37,454 nucleotides of DNA from Deltaproteobacteria bacterium (GCA_023381945.1 JAMCQY010000261.1:1-37454), one strand, 5' to 3'. Counted from the stretch's first letter, positions 24,793-33,989 are shown. Made by a program: numbers and translations. The notes: a model not told the origin generated them from the letters alone.

Positions 24793-25713
24793 TTATGCCG
24801 ACCAGACCTGCGGCTGTAATTCAAAGGAGGCGGCCTCAACGGTCAGCAGCGCCCAGCCGCAGCCGCAGGGTCCCAGACCGGGGGCAAGAAGAGCCGGGGT
24901 CCCCTGGATGGCCTGGGGCTGAGGCCAGGCAGTGGCGGGCAAAGATAAATGAAGAACGTTTTCAGCTTTCCGTTTTCGGTTTTCAGGAAAAATTCCAGCG
25001 AAATTATCGCCTTTACTGAGCACTGGCCACTGACCACTGGCCCCGGCATTATGCGTGTGGCCGTGGAGGCAAAGGACCTGGCGAAAGCGGTGCAACCGGG
25101 CGAGGATTTCCGGGCCGTCCAGGGTCCATTGCTGCCAGGGGCGAAAGACCGGGGCCAGCGGGGCATGGGAGAGGAGCAGGAGGGGAATTTCGGGGTCGAG
25201 GCGGTCCAGTTCCCGGGCCAGCCAGCGCTGGCCGGCGTCGCCTACCCGGAAAAGCGGCTCTCCGGGGCCAGGGGTCCAGGCCGTGTGCAATCCCAGGATT
25301 TGCAATCCGGTGGAGGTCCGGGAGAACCAGGGGTCGCCGAAGAGGCGGGGCCAGGGGGCGTAATTGCCCGGCGAGCCGTCGCCTTCGCCCATGACCATCA
25401 GACAGGGAGCGGGGAGATCGGCAAGGATTTCACGGCCCAAGGCCAGGGCGAGCGGGTTGCCCTGGTCAGCCAGGTCGCCGCCGAACAGGACCAGTTGCGG
25501 CGCGGGGTCAAGGCTCCGCAACTCGGCCACTGCCCGAGCCAGGGATTGGGCTTCGGGGCGGCGAGAGTCGCCGTTCTGTAAATGGGCGTCCGCCAGGCAG
25601 GCCAGGCGCAATCCCGGGGCTGCGGCCCCCTTCCGGGGCCAGCAAAACTGGCCGCCGGTGCAGACGCCGGCCAGTCCCAGCCCCAACCATCGCAGAAAAT
25701 TACGACGGTCCAT
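24793..25713 (-). CDS. Tat-exported calcineurin-like metallophosphoesterase with repeat insertion
   Basis: A 306-residue protein. The N-terminus MDRRNFLRWLGLGLAGVCTG is a twin-arginine signal. Metal-binding motifs of the calcineurin-like fold are D42 and H44 (LADAH), D80 (FGGDLADQ), H183 (LSHAPL) and H219, H221 (HGHTHN). The motif that is normally GNH(D/E) reads GEGD at 109-112, so the Asn metal ligand and catalytic His are missing and activity may be lowered or altered. Residues about 225-253 are coded by two heptamer arrays lying in frame between HTHNAGAS and LHLSLPATAW, splitting a stretch that is continuous in ordinary relatives. It overlaps the end of the RDD gene by 14 nt, so the two form an operon. 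Confidence 0.85.
   Translation of the reverse strand: MDRRNFLRWLGLGLAGVCTGGQFCWPRKGAAAPGLRLACLADAHLQNGDSRRPEAQSLARAVAELRSLDPAPQLVLFGGDLADQGNPLALALGREILADLPAPCLMVMGEGDGSPGNYAPWPRLFGDPWFSRTSTGLQILGLHTAWTPGPGEPLFRVGDAGQRWLARELDRLDPEIPLLLLSHAPLAPVFRPWQQWTLDGPEILARLHRFRQVLCLHGHTHNAGASGQWPVLSKGDNFAGIFPENRKRKAENVLHLSLPATAWPQPQAIQGTPALLAPGLGPCGCGWALLTVEAASFELQPQVWSA
24957..24984. repeat. Heptamer array B (4 units) inside a coding region
   Basis: CGTTTTC, AGCTTTC, CGTTTTC, GGTTTTC in exact phase (GAAAACG-like on the minus strand). It is translated in the metallophosphoesterase as part of ENRKRKAENV. Confidence 0.7.
25012..25039. repeat. Heptamer array C (4 units) inside a coding region
   Basis: TTTACTG, AGCACTG, GCCACTG, ACCACTG in exact phase (CAGTGGC-like on the minus strand). 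It is translated as SGQWPVLSK in the metallophosphoesterase and lies 27 nt from array B. Confidence 0.7.
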
Positions 25714-26290
25714 GGAAATCCTGCTTTTTAACCACCAACGTCCCGGCCATCAGGTCGTGCAAGGCCTGCTTCTTGGCGGTCCAACCGGCCATCATGAAGC
25801 CGATGCACAGGATGAGGGCGGAGATGATTTTGCCAAAGTATCTGCCCGTGGCCCGGGCGAAGCTGATGGGATCGCCGTTGAGGTCGGTAACCTTAAGACC
25901 CAGGGCCATCTTGCCCAGGGTGGCCTGGAAGCCGGAAGATTCAAAGCCGGCCCAATAGAGCCAATGAATCAGCGTACTGATCAACAACCTTAAACCGAAG
26001 GTGGGGCCAAATGGGTTTTTTTGAGACATTGCCGAGCGCAAACCTAGATCTTGCCCGGAAATATAGCCCACCGTCGCTTCAACCCCCACCACCACAATAT
26101 ATACCAGGGTCTCGTCAATCAGCCAGGCCACGGCGCGCAGCCAAAAACCGGCGTAGGACGCCGCGGCCCTTCGCCTGATTCCGGCTTCATAAGTGCCGGA
26201 TTCCGGGGCCGTCCCTTTCAGATAATGGCCGCAAGATTGGCAAAAACTATCCGATTCTGCCGCTTCCTGGCCGCAGGCCGGGCAAAACAT
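25700..26290 (-). CDS. Zinc-ribbon RDD-family membrane protein
   Basis: A 196-residue protein. The N-terminus carries a zinc-ribbon (CPACGQ...CQSCGH, Cys at 3, 6, 17 and 20). It is followed by an RDD domain with about three membrane spans: AVAWLIDETLVYIVVVGVEA (with the RDD Arg-Asp-like pattern), LLISTLIHWLYW and KIISALILCIGFMMAGW. The segment ATLGKMALGLKVTDLNGDPISFARA is typical of RDD proteins. The family is thought to be transport-related, with no fixed substrate. AGAGGAAAA precedes the ATG. It is the first gene of an operon with the metallophosphoesterase. Confidence 0.85.
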   Translation of the reverse strand: MFCPACGQEAAESDSFCQSCGHYLKGTAPESGTYEAGIRRRAAASYAGFWLRAVAWLIDETLVYIVVVGVEATVGYISGQDLGLRSAMSQKNPFGPTFGLRLLISTLIHWLYWAGFESSGFQATLGKMALGLKVTDLNGDPISFARATGRYFGKIISALILCIGFMMAGWTAKKQALHDLMAGTLVVKKQDFHGPS

Positions 26291-26659
26291 AATTTTCCTC
26301 TTGGGTTAAGTTATGTAGTCCGGATTTGGGTCTTATCACCACTTGGGAACCATTATTACCATGATCGGTGTACCGGGGCAAAAGCTATCTTTAACAGAAT
26401 CGGCCGATTACTCATTTTTGCTGGTCCAGGAGGGATTTCAAGAAGGGAGGATTTACCCTTTTCGAATTCTATCTATTTCATTGTTAATACATAAGTTGAC
26501 ATCGGAACCAAGAGTGATAAAATTCGCTAAAATTTATGAATATATGAATTATGTTGTTAAAATCGTCCAAAAATATGGCAGTAAAATTACCTCCCAAATG
26601 CAACCAAGACACCAATAAACGGTGTCATTAATTTGAAACCCTCTGCCTGGGAGACCATC
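26291..26659 (+). other. AT-rich intergenic region with leader hairpin
   Basis: Divergent spacer between the RDD gene and the response-regulator gene. I see no gene: the open frame 26343-26618 has no ribosome binding site and an erratic composition. It contains the promoter at 26496-26523 and a hairpin GACACC/GGTGTC (26608-26626) in the predicted 130-nt leader. Confidence 0.5.
26496..26523 (+). promoter_or_regulatory. Sigma-70-like promoter for the response-regulator/kinase operon
   Basis: TTGACA (26496-26501), 16-nt spacer, TAAAAT (26518-26523), giving a leader of about 130 nt. Confidence 0.55.
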
Positions 26660-27144
26660 ATGGAAAACTTAAGTTTTTCCTATCCAGCCTTTGCATATCC
26701 AAGAACAATGCCTATCACGCGGGGGGGGGTAAATCCGAGGTCCGACGATCTAAACAAACGGTTCAATCAGGCCAGCGCATCTTAATCATCGAGGACGATC
26801 CTCTTAGCCTGGAGCTTTACGTCGATCTGCTCCAAGCCTTTGGCTATACCATTGTGATAGCCTCCGACGGCGAAGAGGGACTGGCGCTGGCGCGCTCGGC
26901 CCGGCCGGACCTCATCCTGTGCGATATCGTGATTCCCAAATTGGGAGGTGTAGAGGTGATGAAGCGGCTTAAGGCAGATGAATCTTTGCACCACATTCCC
27001 ATTATCGCCCTGACCATTTTATCATCTGCGGGGCACCGCGAGCATTTGCTGGAGGCCGGTTTTGACGGCTACCTGGCCAAGCCCACCAATCCTGAGACAT
27101 TTATTCAACAAATCGATAGCTTTTTTAGGCAAAAGACATCATAA
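26660..27144 (+). CDS. Receiver-domain response regulator split by a G9 tract
   Basis: Starting at ATG 26660 (GGGAG upstream), the frame reads MENLSFSYPAFAYPRTMPIT and on to a TAA at 26783, 41 codons in all. A complete REC domain lies in the -1 frame: RILIIEDDPLSL, phospho-Asp in LILCDIVIP, Lys in YLAKPTN, ending at 27144. That frame has no ATG, GTG or TTG between its previous stop (26629) and GTG 26854, which would cut off the acidic pocket. The two frames join inside nine Gs (26721-26729): one extra G, or a -1 ribosomal slip, gives one 161-residue protein. It is either slippage-regulated, phase-variable, a fresh frameshift, or a read error. It is followed 59 nt later by a hybrid kinase. Confidence 0.7.
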
Positions 27145-27203
27145 AGACATCATAAGTAATTAATCTTTAAAATATGCAAAACTTATACTTCTGACACTGA
27201 GAA

Positions 27204-29468
27204 ATGGATCAAAGAATGGAAAAACGCAGGAAGGGGCAGGCCACCATACTTATCGTCGAAGATCGCGAACTCGACCGGGAAATGCTAACCACATTGCTGG
27301 AACACGCCCAGTATCGGGTGCTGGAGGCGGCCGACGGCCCTCAGGCCCTGGAAATGACCCATTCCAAACATCCAGACCTGATCATTTCCGACATGCTTTT
27401 GCCCAAAATGGACGGCTACCAACTAGTCCGGCAGTTGCGCGCCGATCCTACCGTGTCCGGGACCAGTGTGATTTTTTATACCGCGGCATTTAATGAGCAT
27501 GAGGCTTGGGACCTGGCTCGCGAAATCGGTGTCGATCGCATCCTCTCTAAACCCATGGACCCGGAAAAAATCCTGGAGAATGTGGCGGAGGTCCTGAGAA
27601 GCCAGAGCGTCCAACCGGTTTCTTCGATATCCCCCTCGTTCGAGGAGAAGCATCTGCAACTGCTGGTTGACAAGCTCATCGCCCAGGTTAAGGAGTTGCA
27701 GCATAGCGAGGAGGACCTGCAGAAGAAGAATCAGTTATTGCTCGGGATCAACCGGATCGTTCACGAAGCCTTGACCTATGAAACCGAAGTAAAGCTCGGG
27801 GAAACCTGTCTGGACGTAGCGGAGGAATTGACCGGGGCCAAATTCGGCTTCATCGACGAACTCAACCAAGATGGTAAGTTAGATACTACCGCGATCAGTT
27901 ATCTCGGTTGGGAGGTCTGCAAAATTCCCGGCACCGAAACCTTGGTTCTGCCCAAAAACCTCCATGTCCATGGGATCTATGGCATCTGCCTCAAGGAAGG
28001 ACGGACAGTAATCGTCAACGACCCGGCCACCCATCCTGGCCGCATCGGTGTCCCGGAAGGGCATCCGCCCATCACGTCTTTCCTCGGGGTGCCGTTAACC
28101 CATGCCGGTAAAGCCGTCGGCCTGATCGGCCTGGGAAACAAGGAAGGGGGCTTCACCGACGCCGATCGCGAGGCCGTGGAGGTTCTGGCCCCGGCAATAG
28201 TGGAAGCCTTCATGCGCATGCGGACCGAAGAGGCCCTCAGGGAGAGCGAGGAGCGCTTTCGCTTATTAATAGCCGGAGTAAAGGACTATGCCATCTTCAT
28301 GCTGGATTCCGAAGGCCGCGTGGTGAGTTGGAATGAAGGTGCCCAGAGGATCAAGGGCTGGACCGCCGAAGAAATCATGGGGCAGCAATTTTCGCGGTTT
28401 TATACCACCGAAGAAGTGGCCACCGGACAGCCGCAGCACGGCTTGGAAATGGCGATGGCCCAGGGCCGTTACGAAACAGAAGGCTGGCGCGTGTGCAAAG
28501 ATGGTTCATATTTTTGGGCCAATATCACCATCACCGCCTTGTATGATGACCAAAAACGTTTGCGGGGATTTGTCAAGGTAACGCGTGACGTCACCGAACG
28601 CAAGCGGCAGGAAGATGAAAGGCAGAAGCTTTTGGCAGAACAGCAGGCCCTCACCGAAGAGCTGACGGCAACTAATGAAGAGCTGGCTACTCAGGCGGAA
28701 GAGCTTACCATTCAAAAAGAGGAGTTGGAGAGGCTGAACGATAACCTCAAGTCTGAGCGGCGGCTCCTGGAGATGGCCAACGAGGAACTGGAGTCTTTCT
28801 CTTATTCCGTGTCCCACGACCTCAAGACCCCCATCCGGGCCATTGAGGGGTTTTCCAGGATGCTGATGGCGGAGCACACCGATAAACTCGACGCGGAAGG
28901 TCACCGGCTGCTTCAGGTCATCACCACCAACACTAAGCTCATGCACCATTTCATAGACGACCTGCTGGCCCTGTCCCGCCTGGGTCGCTGGCAGTTAAGA
29001 AAGTCCGTGGTCAATCTGAATTCCATGGCCCGGCAGGTTTTTGAACAATTCCGGGCCCAGGAGCTGGAAAGGAACTTACAGTTAATATTGAAAGACTTGC
29101 CTCCGGGTTTGGGCGATCAATCCTTGCTCTACCAGGTCATGCAGAATTTAATAGGCAACGCCGTCAAGTTTACCGGTTCCAGGGAGAAGGGGATCATTGA
29201 AGCAGGAGGGTGGAGCGAGGACAAAGAGAACATCTACTACGTCAAGGACAATGGCGTGGGATTTGATGAGCGTTATGTCACCAATCTGTTCCGCCCCTTC
29301 CAGCGGCTGCACATTTGTGCGGAATTCGAAGGCACCGGCATCGGTTTGGCCATAGTCAAGCGTATTATTCAGCGGCACGGCGGCCGCGTTTGGGCTGAAG
29401 GAAAGTTGGGAGAAGGAGCGACTTTCTACTTTACTCTGCCCTTTAGTAATGGGGAGGGCCGACGTTAG
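27204..29468 (+). CDS. REC-GAF-PAS histidine kinase
   Basis: A 754-residue soluble kinase. The N-terminal receiver (about 14-135) has ILIVEDRE, phospho-Asp in LIISDMLLPKMDG and Lys in ILSKPMD. A GAF domain spans about 175-335 (EELTGAKFGFIDEL, SFLGVPLTHAGKAVGLIGLGN). A PAS domain (about 345-470) has YAIFMLDSEGRVVSWNEGA and ends in VTERK. A coiled coil of ELTATNEELATQAEELTIQ type leads into HisKA with phospho-His in SVSHDLKTPIRAIEGFSRML. HATPase_c has VMQNLIGNAVKFT, DNGVGFD and GTGIGLAI. The kinase half resembles phytochrome-type kinases but no chromophore Cys is evident. No membrane span is seen, and the Shine-Dalgarno is weak. Its likely partner is the receiver protein just upstream. Confidence 0.93.
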   Translation: MDQRMEKRRKGQATILIVEDRELDREMLTTLLEHAQYRVLEAADGPQALEMTHSKHPDLIISDMLLPKMDGYQLVRQLRADPTVSGTSVIFYTAAFNEHEAWDLAREIGVDRILSKPMDPEKILENVAEVLRSQSVQPVSSISPSFEEKHLQLLVDKLIAQVKELQHSEEDLQKKNQLLLGINRIVHEALTYETEVKLGETCLDVAEELTGAKFGFIDELNQDGKLDTTAISYLGWEVCKIPGTETLVLPKNLHVHGIYGICLKEGRTVIVNDPATHPGRIGVPEGHPPITSFLGVPLTHAGKAVGLIGLGNKEGGFTDADREAVEVLAPAIVEAFMRMRTEEALRESEERFRLLIAGVKDYAIFMLDSEGRVVSWNEGAQRIKGWTAEEIMGQQFSRFYTTEEVATGQPQHGLEMAMAQGRYETEGWRVCKDGSYFWANITITALYDDQKRLRGFVKVTRDVTERKRQEDERQKLLAEQQALTEELTATNEELATQAEELTIQKEELERLNDNLKSERRLLEMANEELESFSYSVSHDLKTPIRAIEGFSRMLMAEHTDKLDAEGHRLLQVITTNTKLMHHFIDDLLALSRLGRWQLRKSVVNLNSMARQVFEQFRAQELERNLQLILKDLPPGLGDQSLLYQVMQNLIGNAVKFTGSREKGIIEAGGWSEDKENIYYVKDNGVGFDERYVTNLFRPFQRLHICAEFEGTGIGLAIVKRIIQRHGGRVWAEGKLGEGATFYFTLPFSNGEGRR

Positions 29469-29524
29469 GCCGGAACGAGCCTATCCATCTTGAAGTGCAA
29501 GAAATTTCAGGTTATGCTTAGGTA

Positions 29525-32500
29525 ATGCAAGCTGTTTTGGCAGCGGGAGCCGATTCCCGGAACCTCCTAACCGCTTTTTCCCAGGAACCCCGCCAGGTTT
29601 TTTTCCAAGGTCTCACCCCGGCCTCCGGAGCCTTTGTGCTCGCCCGCCTCTTTAAGGATCTGGCGCGGCCCTTTCTGCTGGTGACCCCCAACGGTGAGGG
29701 CCACGAAACCTTCCTGAAGGACCTCACTTTTTTTCTAGGGAGCGCTGTGGACCCGGTCGCGAGTTTGCCACGGCCCCTTTTTCTGTTTCCCGGGCACGAG
29801 GTTTTACCCTTCCGGGAACTGAGCTTTGATTCGGAGATCAGCTGCGCCCGGATAGCTGCGGCTCATGTAGCCCTTACCGCGTCCAATCCCTTCTTTATGA
29901 TAGCCCCGGCCATGGCCCTGCGCCAGAAGCTGCCCCCGGCCGAACGGGTCCGGGAGGTGTTGGCTTATGTGCTGCCCGGTGAAAACCTGGAGCGCCAGGA
30001 ATTTCTCCAACACTTGCTGGACGGCGGCTTTGCCCGGCGGCCGGTGGTGGAGGACCGGGGCGATTTCAGCGTCCGTGGCGGCATCATCGATCTGTTTCCG
30101 CCGCTCTATGAGCAGCCGGTGCGCCTGGAGTTCTGGGGCGATGAAGTGGAGTCCATCCGGTTGTTCGATCCGGCGACCCAGCGGTCTGCAGGCAGCCTGG
30201 AAGAGCTGGTGGTGCTGCCGGCCAGCGAAGTAGTCCTGGACAAGGCCGCCCGGGAACACGCCTTGAGCCGGCGCAAGCGCCGCCAGGACCCGCAGTTTTG
30301 GGAAAACGTCCAGGAAGGCCGCCACTTTCCCCGCATCGAACGCTTTCTGGCAGAATTTTACGACCAGCCTCAGACCCTGTGGGACATGTTGCCGCCGGAA
30401 GCGGTAGTGGTGGTCTGGGACCCGCTTAACCTGGAGCGGGAACTGAAGAAGGTAGTGGAGGACACCGCCCACGAACCCCAGGGCTGGTTGGACCAGACCC
30501 CCTGGGAAGAGCGTTTGCGCCCGTGCAACGCCATCTACTGTCCGCTTTTGCCCTGGGGCCACGCCCATTCGGAAAAGGACCTGCAATTCCAGGTGGAGAG
30601 AAATGACGGTCTGGCCCAAGAGTTAGCCGAGGCCGGGGCCGAGGCTGGCCGTTTGGTGCCGGCCTTGGCCCACCGCCTGGAAGAATGGCGGAAGGAAGGC
30701 TTTCACATCGTCCTAGTTTGCGTCAACCGCCACCGGGCCGAACGATTGACCAGACTGCTTCAGGAAGAAAATCTCGAGGTGGAAGTTAATTTCACTCCCG
30801 CCTGGGAGCCCGGCGGCCGGGTGGAAGTTACCGTGGGCGAACTCTCCGGCGGGTTTCGGCTGTTGTCCCAAAGTCTCATCGTCCTCACCGAAGATGAGGC
30901 CCTGGGCTTCCGGCCCGAAGGGCGGCGGCGCAAAGAAAAGCGCGCTCCCCAAGATCTGGCTTCCCTGGCCGACCTCGAGGATGGTGATTACATCGTCCAT
31001 CTGGATCACGGCATCGGCCTGTACCGGGGCCTGGTGAAGCTTAGTGTCGGCCCCCAGGCCAACGATTTTCTGGAATTGGAATATCAGAATGGTGACCGCC
31101 TCTACCTGCCGGTGGACCGCCTCAACCTGGTGCAGAAATACCTGGGGGTGGAGGGCGTCGAGCCCCGGGTGGAGCGCCTGGGGGGCAAGAACTGGGAGAA
31201 GGCCAAGCGGCGCGTAAAAAAGGCGGTGGAGAAGATCGCCCGGGAATTGGTGGAGCTTTATGCCCTGCGCCGGGTGCTGCCGGGCCATCACTTTTCGCCG
31301 CCGGACCCGGTCTACCGGGAGTTCGAGGCTACCTTTGAATTCGCCGAAACCCCGGACCAGGAGCAGGCCATCGATGAGGTTTTGGCCGATATGGCCTCGG
31401 AAAAGCCCATGGACCGGCTCATTTGCGGCGACGTGGGCTATGGCAAGACCGAAGTGGCGGTGCGGGCCGGGTTCAAGGCGGCCATGGACGGCAAGCAGGT
31501 GGCCATGCTGGTGCCCACCACGGTGCTGGCGGAGCAGCATTACGAGACCTTCAGTAAACGGCTGGCCCACTACCCGGTGGAAGTCCGGGTCTTGAGCCGC
31601 TTTAAATCACCGGCGGAGCAACGGAAGACCTTGGGGGACCTGGCTGCGGGGAAGGTGGACATCGTTATCGGCACTCACCGATTGCTCTCCAAGGATGTGG
31701 CCTTCAAGGATTTGGGACTGGTCATCATCGATGAAGAGCAGCGCTTCGGGGTGAAGCAGAAAGAGCGGCTGAAGGAATGGCGGCGCACCGTGGACGTCCT
31801 GACCCTTACCGCCACCCCCATTCCCCGGACCCTGCAATTATCGTTGACCGGCTTACGCGAGCTGAGCCTGATCAACACGCCCCCGGAGGATCGGCACTCG
31901 GTGCGCACCTATCTGTGCCGGCCGGAGCGGGCGGTGATCCAGGCGGCCATTCGCCGGGAAATCGCCCGGGGCGGCCAGGTCTTTTTTGTGCACAATCGGG
32001 TGCGGAACCTGGGAACCTGGGCGCGGCACCTCCAGGAGATGGTGCCCGAAGCCCGGGTGGCCATGGCCCATGGACAGATGTCCGAACGGGAGCTGGAGAA
32101 GGTGATGGTGCGCTTCTGGCGCAAGGAAGTGGACGTGCTGGCGTGCACCGCCATTATCGAGGCGGGTCTCGACATCCCGGCAGCCAACACCATCATCATC
32201 AACCGGGCGCACACCATGGGGCTGGCGCAGCTTTATCAGCTCCGGGGCCGGGTGGGCCGGAGCCAGGCACAGGCCTATGCCTACCTGTTGGTGCCCGATG
32301 AGGCGGCTCTCTCCAGCGAGGCCCAGAAACGCCTGAAGGCCCTGATGGAGTTCACCGAGCTGGGCTCGGGGTTCAAGATCGCCATGCATGACCTGCAAAT
32401 CAGGGGCGCCGGCAATCTCCTGGGCCAGGCGCAGTCGGGCCAGGTGGCCGAAGTGGGCTATGAACTATATTTGCAGCTGCTGGAGCAGGCTATCCGGGAG

Positions 32501-33004
32501 TTCAAGGGCGAGCCGGAGGACCTGGCTCCGGACCCGGAAATCCGCCTGCCCTTGGCGGCCTATCTGCCCGAGGACTACGTGCCCGACGTGCAGCAGCGCC
32601 TGGCCTTATACCGGCGGCTTTCCGGCCGGCTGACTCCGGAGACGATCCAGGAATTGGAGGAAGAATTTCAGGATCGTTTCGGGCCGCTGCCACAGGAGGG
32701 GCGGAATCTTTTAGAGGTGGTGCGCCTCAAGCACCGTTTGCGGCAGTTGGGAATCAAGCGCCTGGAGGTGCAGGACAGCTTCACCCGGCTGCAATTTGCC
32801 GAGCCGGAGCGCCTGGACCTGCCGCGCCTCATCGGCCTGCTGAAGAACAAGCCAGAGGTCTTTCGTCTCACTCAGGACCAAACCTTGCGGGTTCGCCTGC
32901 CCTTGAGCGGTTCGCTGCTACAGCGTTTACAAAACTGCTTGAAAGAATTGAAGACATTTGTTAAGGCAGAGAAAGAGGTAATGAAAGATGAACAGAATGA
33001 CTAA
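29525..33004 (+). CDS. mfd: Transcription-repair coupling factor Mfd
   Basis: A full-length Mfd of 1159 residues. It is the translocase that pushes or removes RNA polymerase stalled at lesions and recruits UvrA. In order there is a UvrB-like N-terminal region (about 1-330) and the RNA-polymerase-interacting domain (LEDGDYIVHLDHGIGLYRG, about 485-560). The RecG-like motor domains follow, with Walker A GDVGYGKTEVAV, DEEQ box VIIDEEQRFGV, motif III TATPIPRTL and TRG/motif VI QLRGRVGRS, then the C-terminal D7 autoinhibitory domain. The start ATG 29525 has only a weak AGG close by. The end overlaps the SurA-like gene by 17 nt, so both are translated from one message. Confidence 0.97.
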   Translation: MQAVLAAGADSRNLLTAFSQEPRQVFFQGLTPASGAFVLARLFKDLARPFLLVTPNGEGHETFLKDLTFFLGSAVDPVASLPRPLFLFPGHEVLPFRELSFDSEISCARIAAAHVALTASNPFFMIAPAMALRQKLPPAERVREVLAYVLPGENLERQEFLQHLLDGGFARRPVVEDRGDFSVRGGIIDLFPPLYEQPVRLEFWGDEVESIRLFDPATQRSAGSLEELVVLPASEVVLDKAAREHALSRRKRRQDPQFWENVQEGRHFPRIERFLAEFYDQPQTLWDMLPPEAVVVVWDPLNLERELKKVVEDTAHEPQGWLDQTPWEERLRPCNAIYCPLLPWGHAHSEKDLQFQVERNDGLAQELAEAGAEAGRLVPALAHRLEEWRKEGFHIVLVCVNRHRAERLTRLLQEENLEVEVNFTPAWEPGGRVEVTVGELSGGFRLLSQSLIVLTEDEALGFRPEGRRRKEKRAPQDLASLADLEDGDYIVHLDHGIGLYRGLVKLSVGPQANDFLELEYQNGDRLYLPVDRLNLVQKYLGVEGVEPRVERLGGKNWEKAKRRVKKAVEKIARELVELYALRRVLPGHHFSPPDPVYREFEATFEFAETPDQEQAIDEVLADMASEKPMDRLICGDVGYGKTEVAVRAGFKAAMDGKQVAMLVPTTVLAEQHYETFSKRLAHYPVEVRVLSRFKSPAEQRKTLGDLAAGKVDIVIGTHRLLSKDVAFKDLGLVIIDEEQRFGVKQKERLKEWRRTVDVLTLTATPIPRTLQLSLTGLRELSLINTPPEDRHSVRTYLCRPERAVIQAAIRREIARGGQVFFVHNRVRNLGTWARHLQEMVPEARVAMAHGQMSERELEKVMVRFWRKEVDVLACTAIIEAGLDIPAANTIIINRAHTMGLAQLYQLRGRVGRSQAQAYAYLLVPDEAALSSEAQKRLKALMEFTELGSGFKIAMHDLQIRGAGNLLGQAQSGQVAEVGYELYLQLLEQAIREFKGEPEDLAPDPEIRLPLAAYLPEDYVPDVQQRLALYRRLSGRLTPETIQELEEEFQDRFGPLPQEGRNLLEVVRLKHRLRQLGIKRLEVQDSFTRLQFAEPERLDLPRLIGLLKNKPEVFRLTQDQTLRVRLPLSGSLLQRLQNCLKELKTFVKAEKEVMKDEQND

Positions 33005-33944
33005 AGGGCTGTCGGCGCTGGCACTGGCAGGACTGCTGCAACTGGGTTGGGTCCAGATCAGCCCTGCCGAGGTGGTGGACCGGATTGTGGCCGAAGTCAA
33101 TGATGAGATCATCACCATGTCCGAGTTGCAGGGGGCTTCTAAAGCCATCGAGGCTCAGGCGGGCCTTAAACCAACCGGTAAAGAGAGCAAAAATATCGAG
33201 CGGCAAATGTTGGAAAGCCTGATCGACCGGAAACTGGCCAAGGCCGAAGCCAAACGCCGGGGAATTACTGTCGATGACAAGGAATTGGCCGCCGCGATGG
33301 ACCTCTTTAGGAAGAAGAATAATCTGCAAGACGATGACGCCTTCAATAAAGCCTTGAACAAGGCTGGCCTCTCTATCAAGGAACTCAAACAAACCCTGGC
33401 CGACCAGATAATCCAGCAACGCCTGATCTCGGTGGCAGTGGGCGCCAAGGCCATGGTTAACGATGCCGAGGTGCGCCGGTTTTACGATGAGCATTTCAAG
33501 ACGGGCGCCGGCGTCACGCGGGTGCATCTGCGGGTCATGCAAATACCTTATCCTCCAGGTGCTACCGAGGCTCAGAAAGAAGAGACAAAAAAGAAAGCCG
33601 AAGCGATCCTGGCGGAACTCAAGCAAGGATCTTCTTTCCCGGACGTCGCGGCGAAATTCTCCGTGCAGGAACGGGATGTGGGTTTCGTCTCCCAAAGTGA
33701 CCTGGACCCCAGGCTGGCAGAATTTTTGGGACGCATGAAGCCTAAAGAGGTAGCCCCGGCCTTGTCGCCACAGGGAGTTCAGCTGTTCATGCTGGTGGAT
33801 CGCCGGACCGGAGGAGAACCCCGGCCTTTTGAAGAAGTGGCCCCGGAGATTCGTCAGATGTTGTCCCAAAAGGGGATGGAAAAGGAATTTGGCGAATGGG
33901 TCAAGACCCTTAGAGCAAAGGCGCATATCAAGATAATGCTGTGA
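32988..33944 (+). CDS. Exported SurA-like peptidyl-prolyl isomerase
   Basis: A 318-residue protein with a signal peptide (LSALALAGLLQLGWVQISPAE). A SurA-type N-terminal chaperone domain (VVDRIVAEVNDEIITMSEL, ERQMLESLIDRKLAKAEAKRRGI) is followed by one parvulin (PPIC) domain, about 170-285, including VHLRVMQIPYPP, FPDVAAKFS and ALSPQGVQLFMLVDRR. It should help outer-membrane proteins fold in the periplasm. It is shorter than E. coli SurA, having one parvulin domain instead of two. An AGAGG site lies inside the end of mfd. Its stop TGA lies in a GTGAGCA/GTAAGCA heptamer repeat. Confidence 0.9.
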   Translation: MNRMTKGLSALALAGLLQLGWVQISPAEVVDRIVAEVNDEIITMSELQGASKAIEAQAGLKPTGKESKNIERQMLESLIDRKLAKAEAKRRGITVDDKELAAAMDLFRKKNNLQDDDAFNKALNKAGLSIKELKQTLADQIIQQRLISVAVGAKAMVNDAEVRRFYDEHFKTGAGVTRVHLRVMQIPYPPGATEAQKEETKKKAEAILAELKQGSSFPDVAAKFSVQERDVGFVSQSDLDPRLAEFLGRMKPKEVAPALSPQGVQLFMLVDRRTGGEPRPFEEVAPEIRQMLSQKGMEKEFGEWVKTLRAKAHIKIML

Positions 33945-33957
33945 GCAGTAAGCAGTT
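33941..33957. repeat. Heptamer array D (2.5 units) over a stop codon
   Basis: GTGAGCA, GTAAGCA, GTT in 7-nt phase. The first unit contains the TGA stop of the SurA-like gene. It is short, and is counted only because five other arrays share the period. Confidence 0.4.
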
Positions 33958-33989
33958 GCCTGGCTCAAATCTAATTTGGCAAGAATTGA

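Noticed and set aside
26343..26618. 91-codon open frame on the plus strand
   Set aside because: It overlaps the predicted promoter region, has no ribosome binding site and has AT-rich, non-protein-like composition; kept only as spacer.
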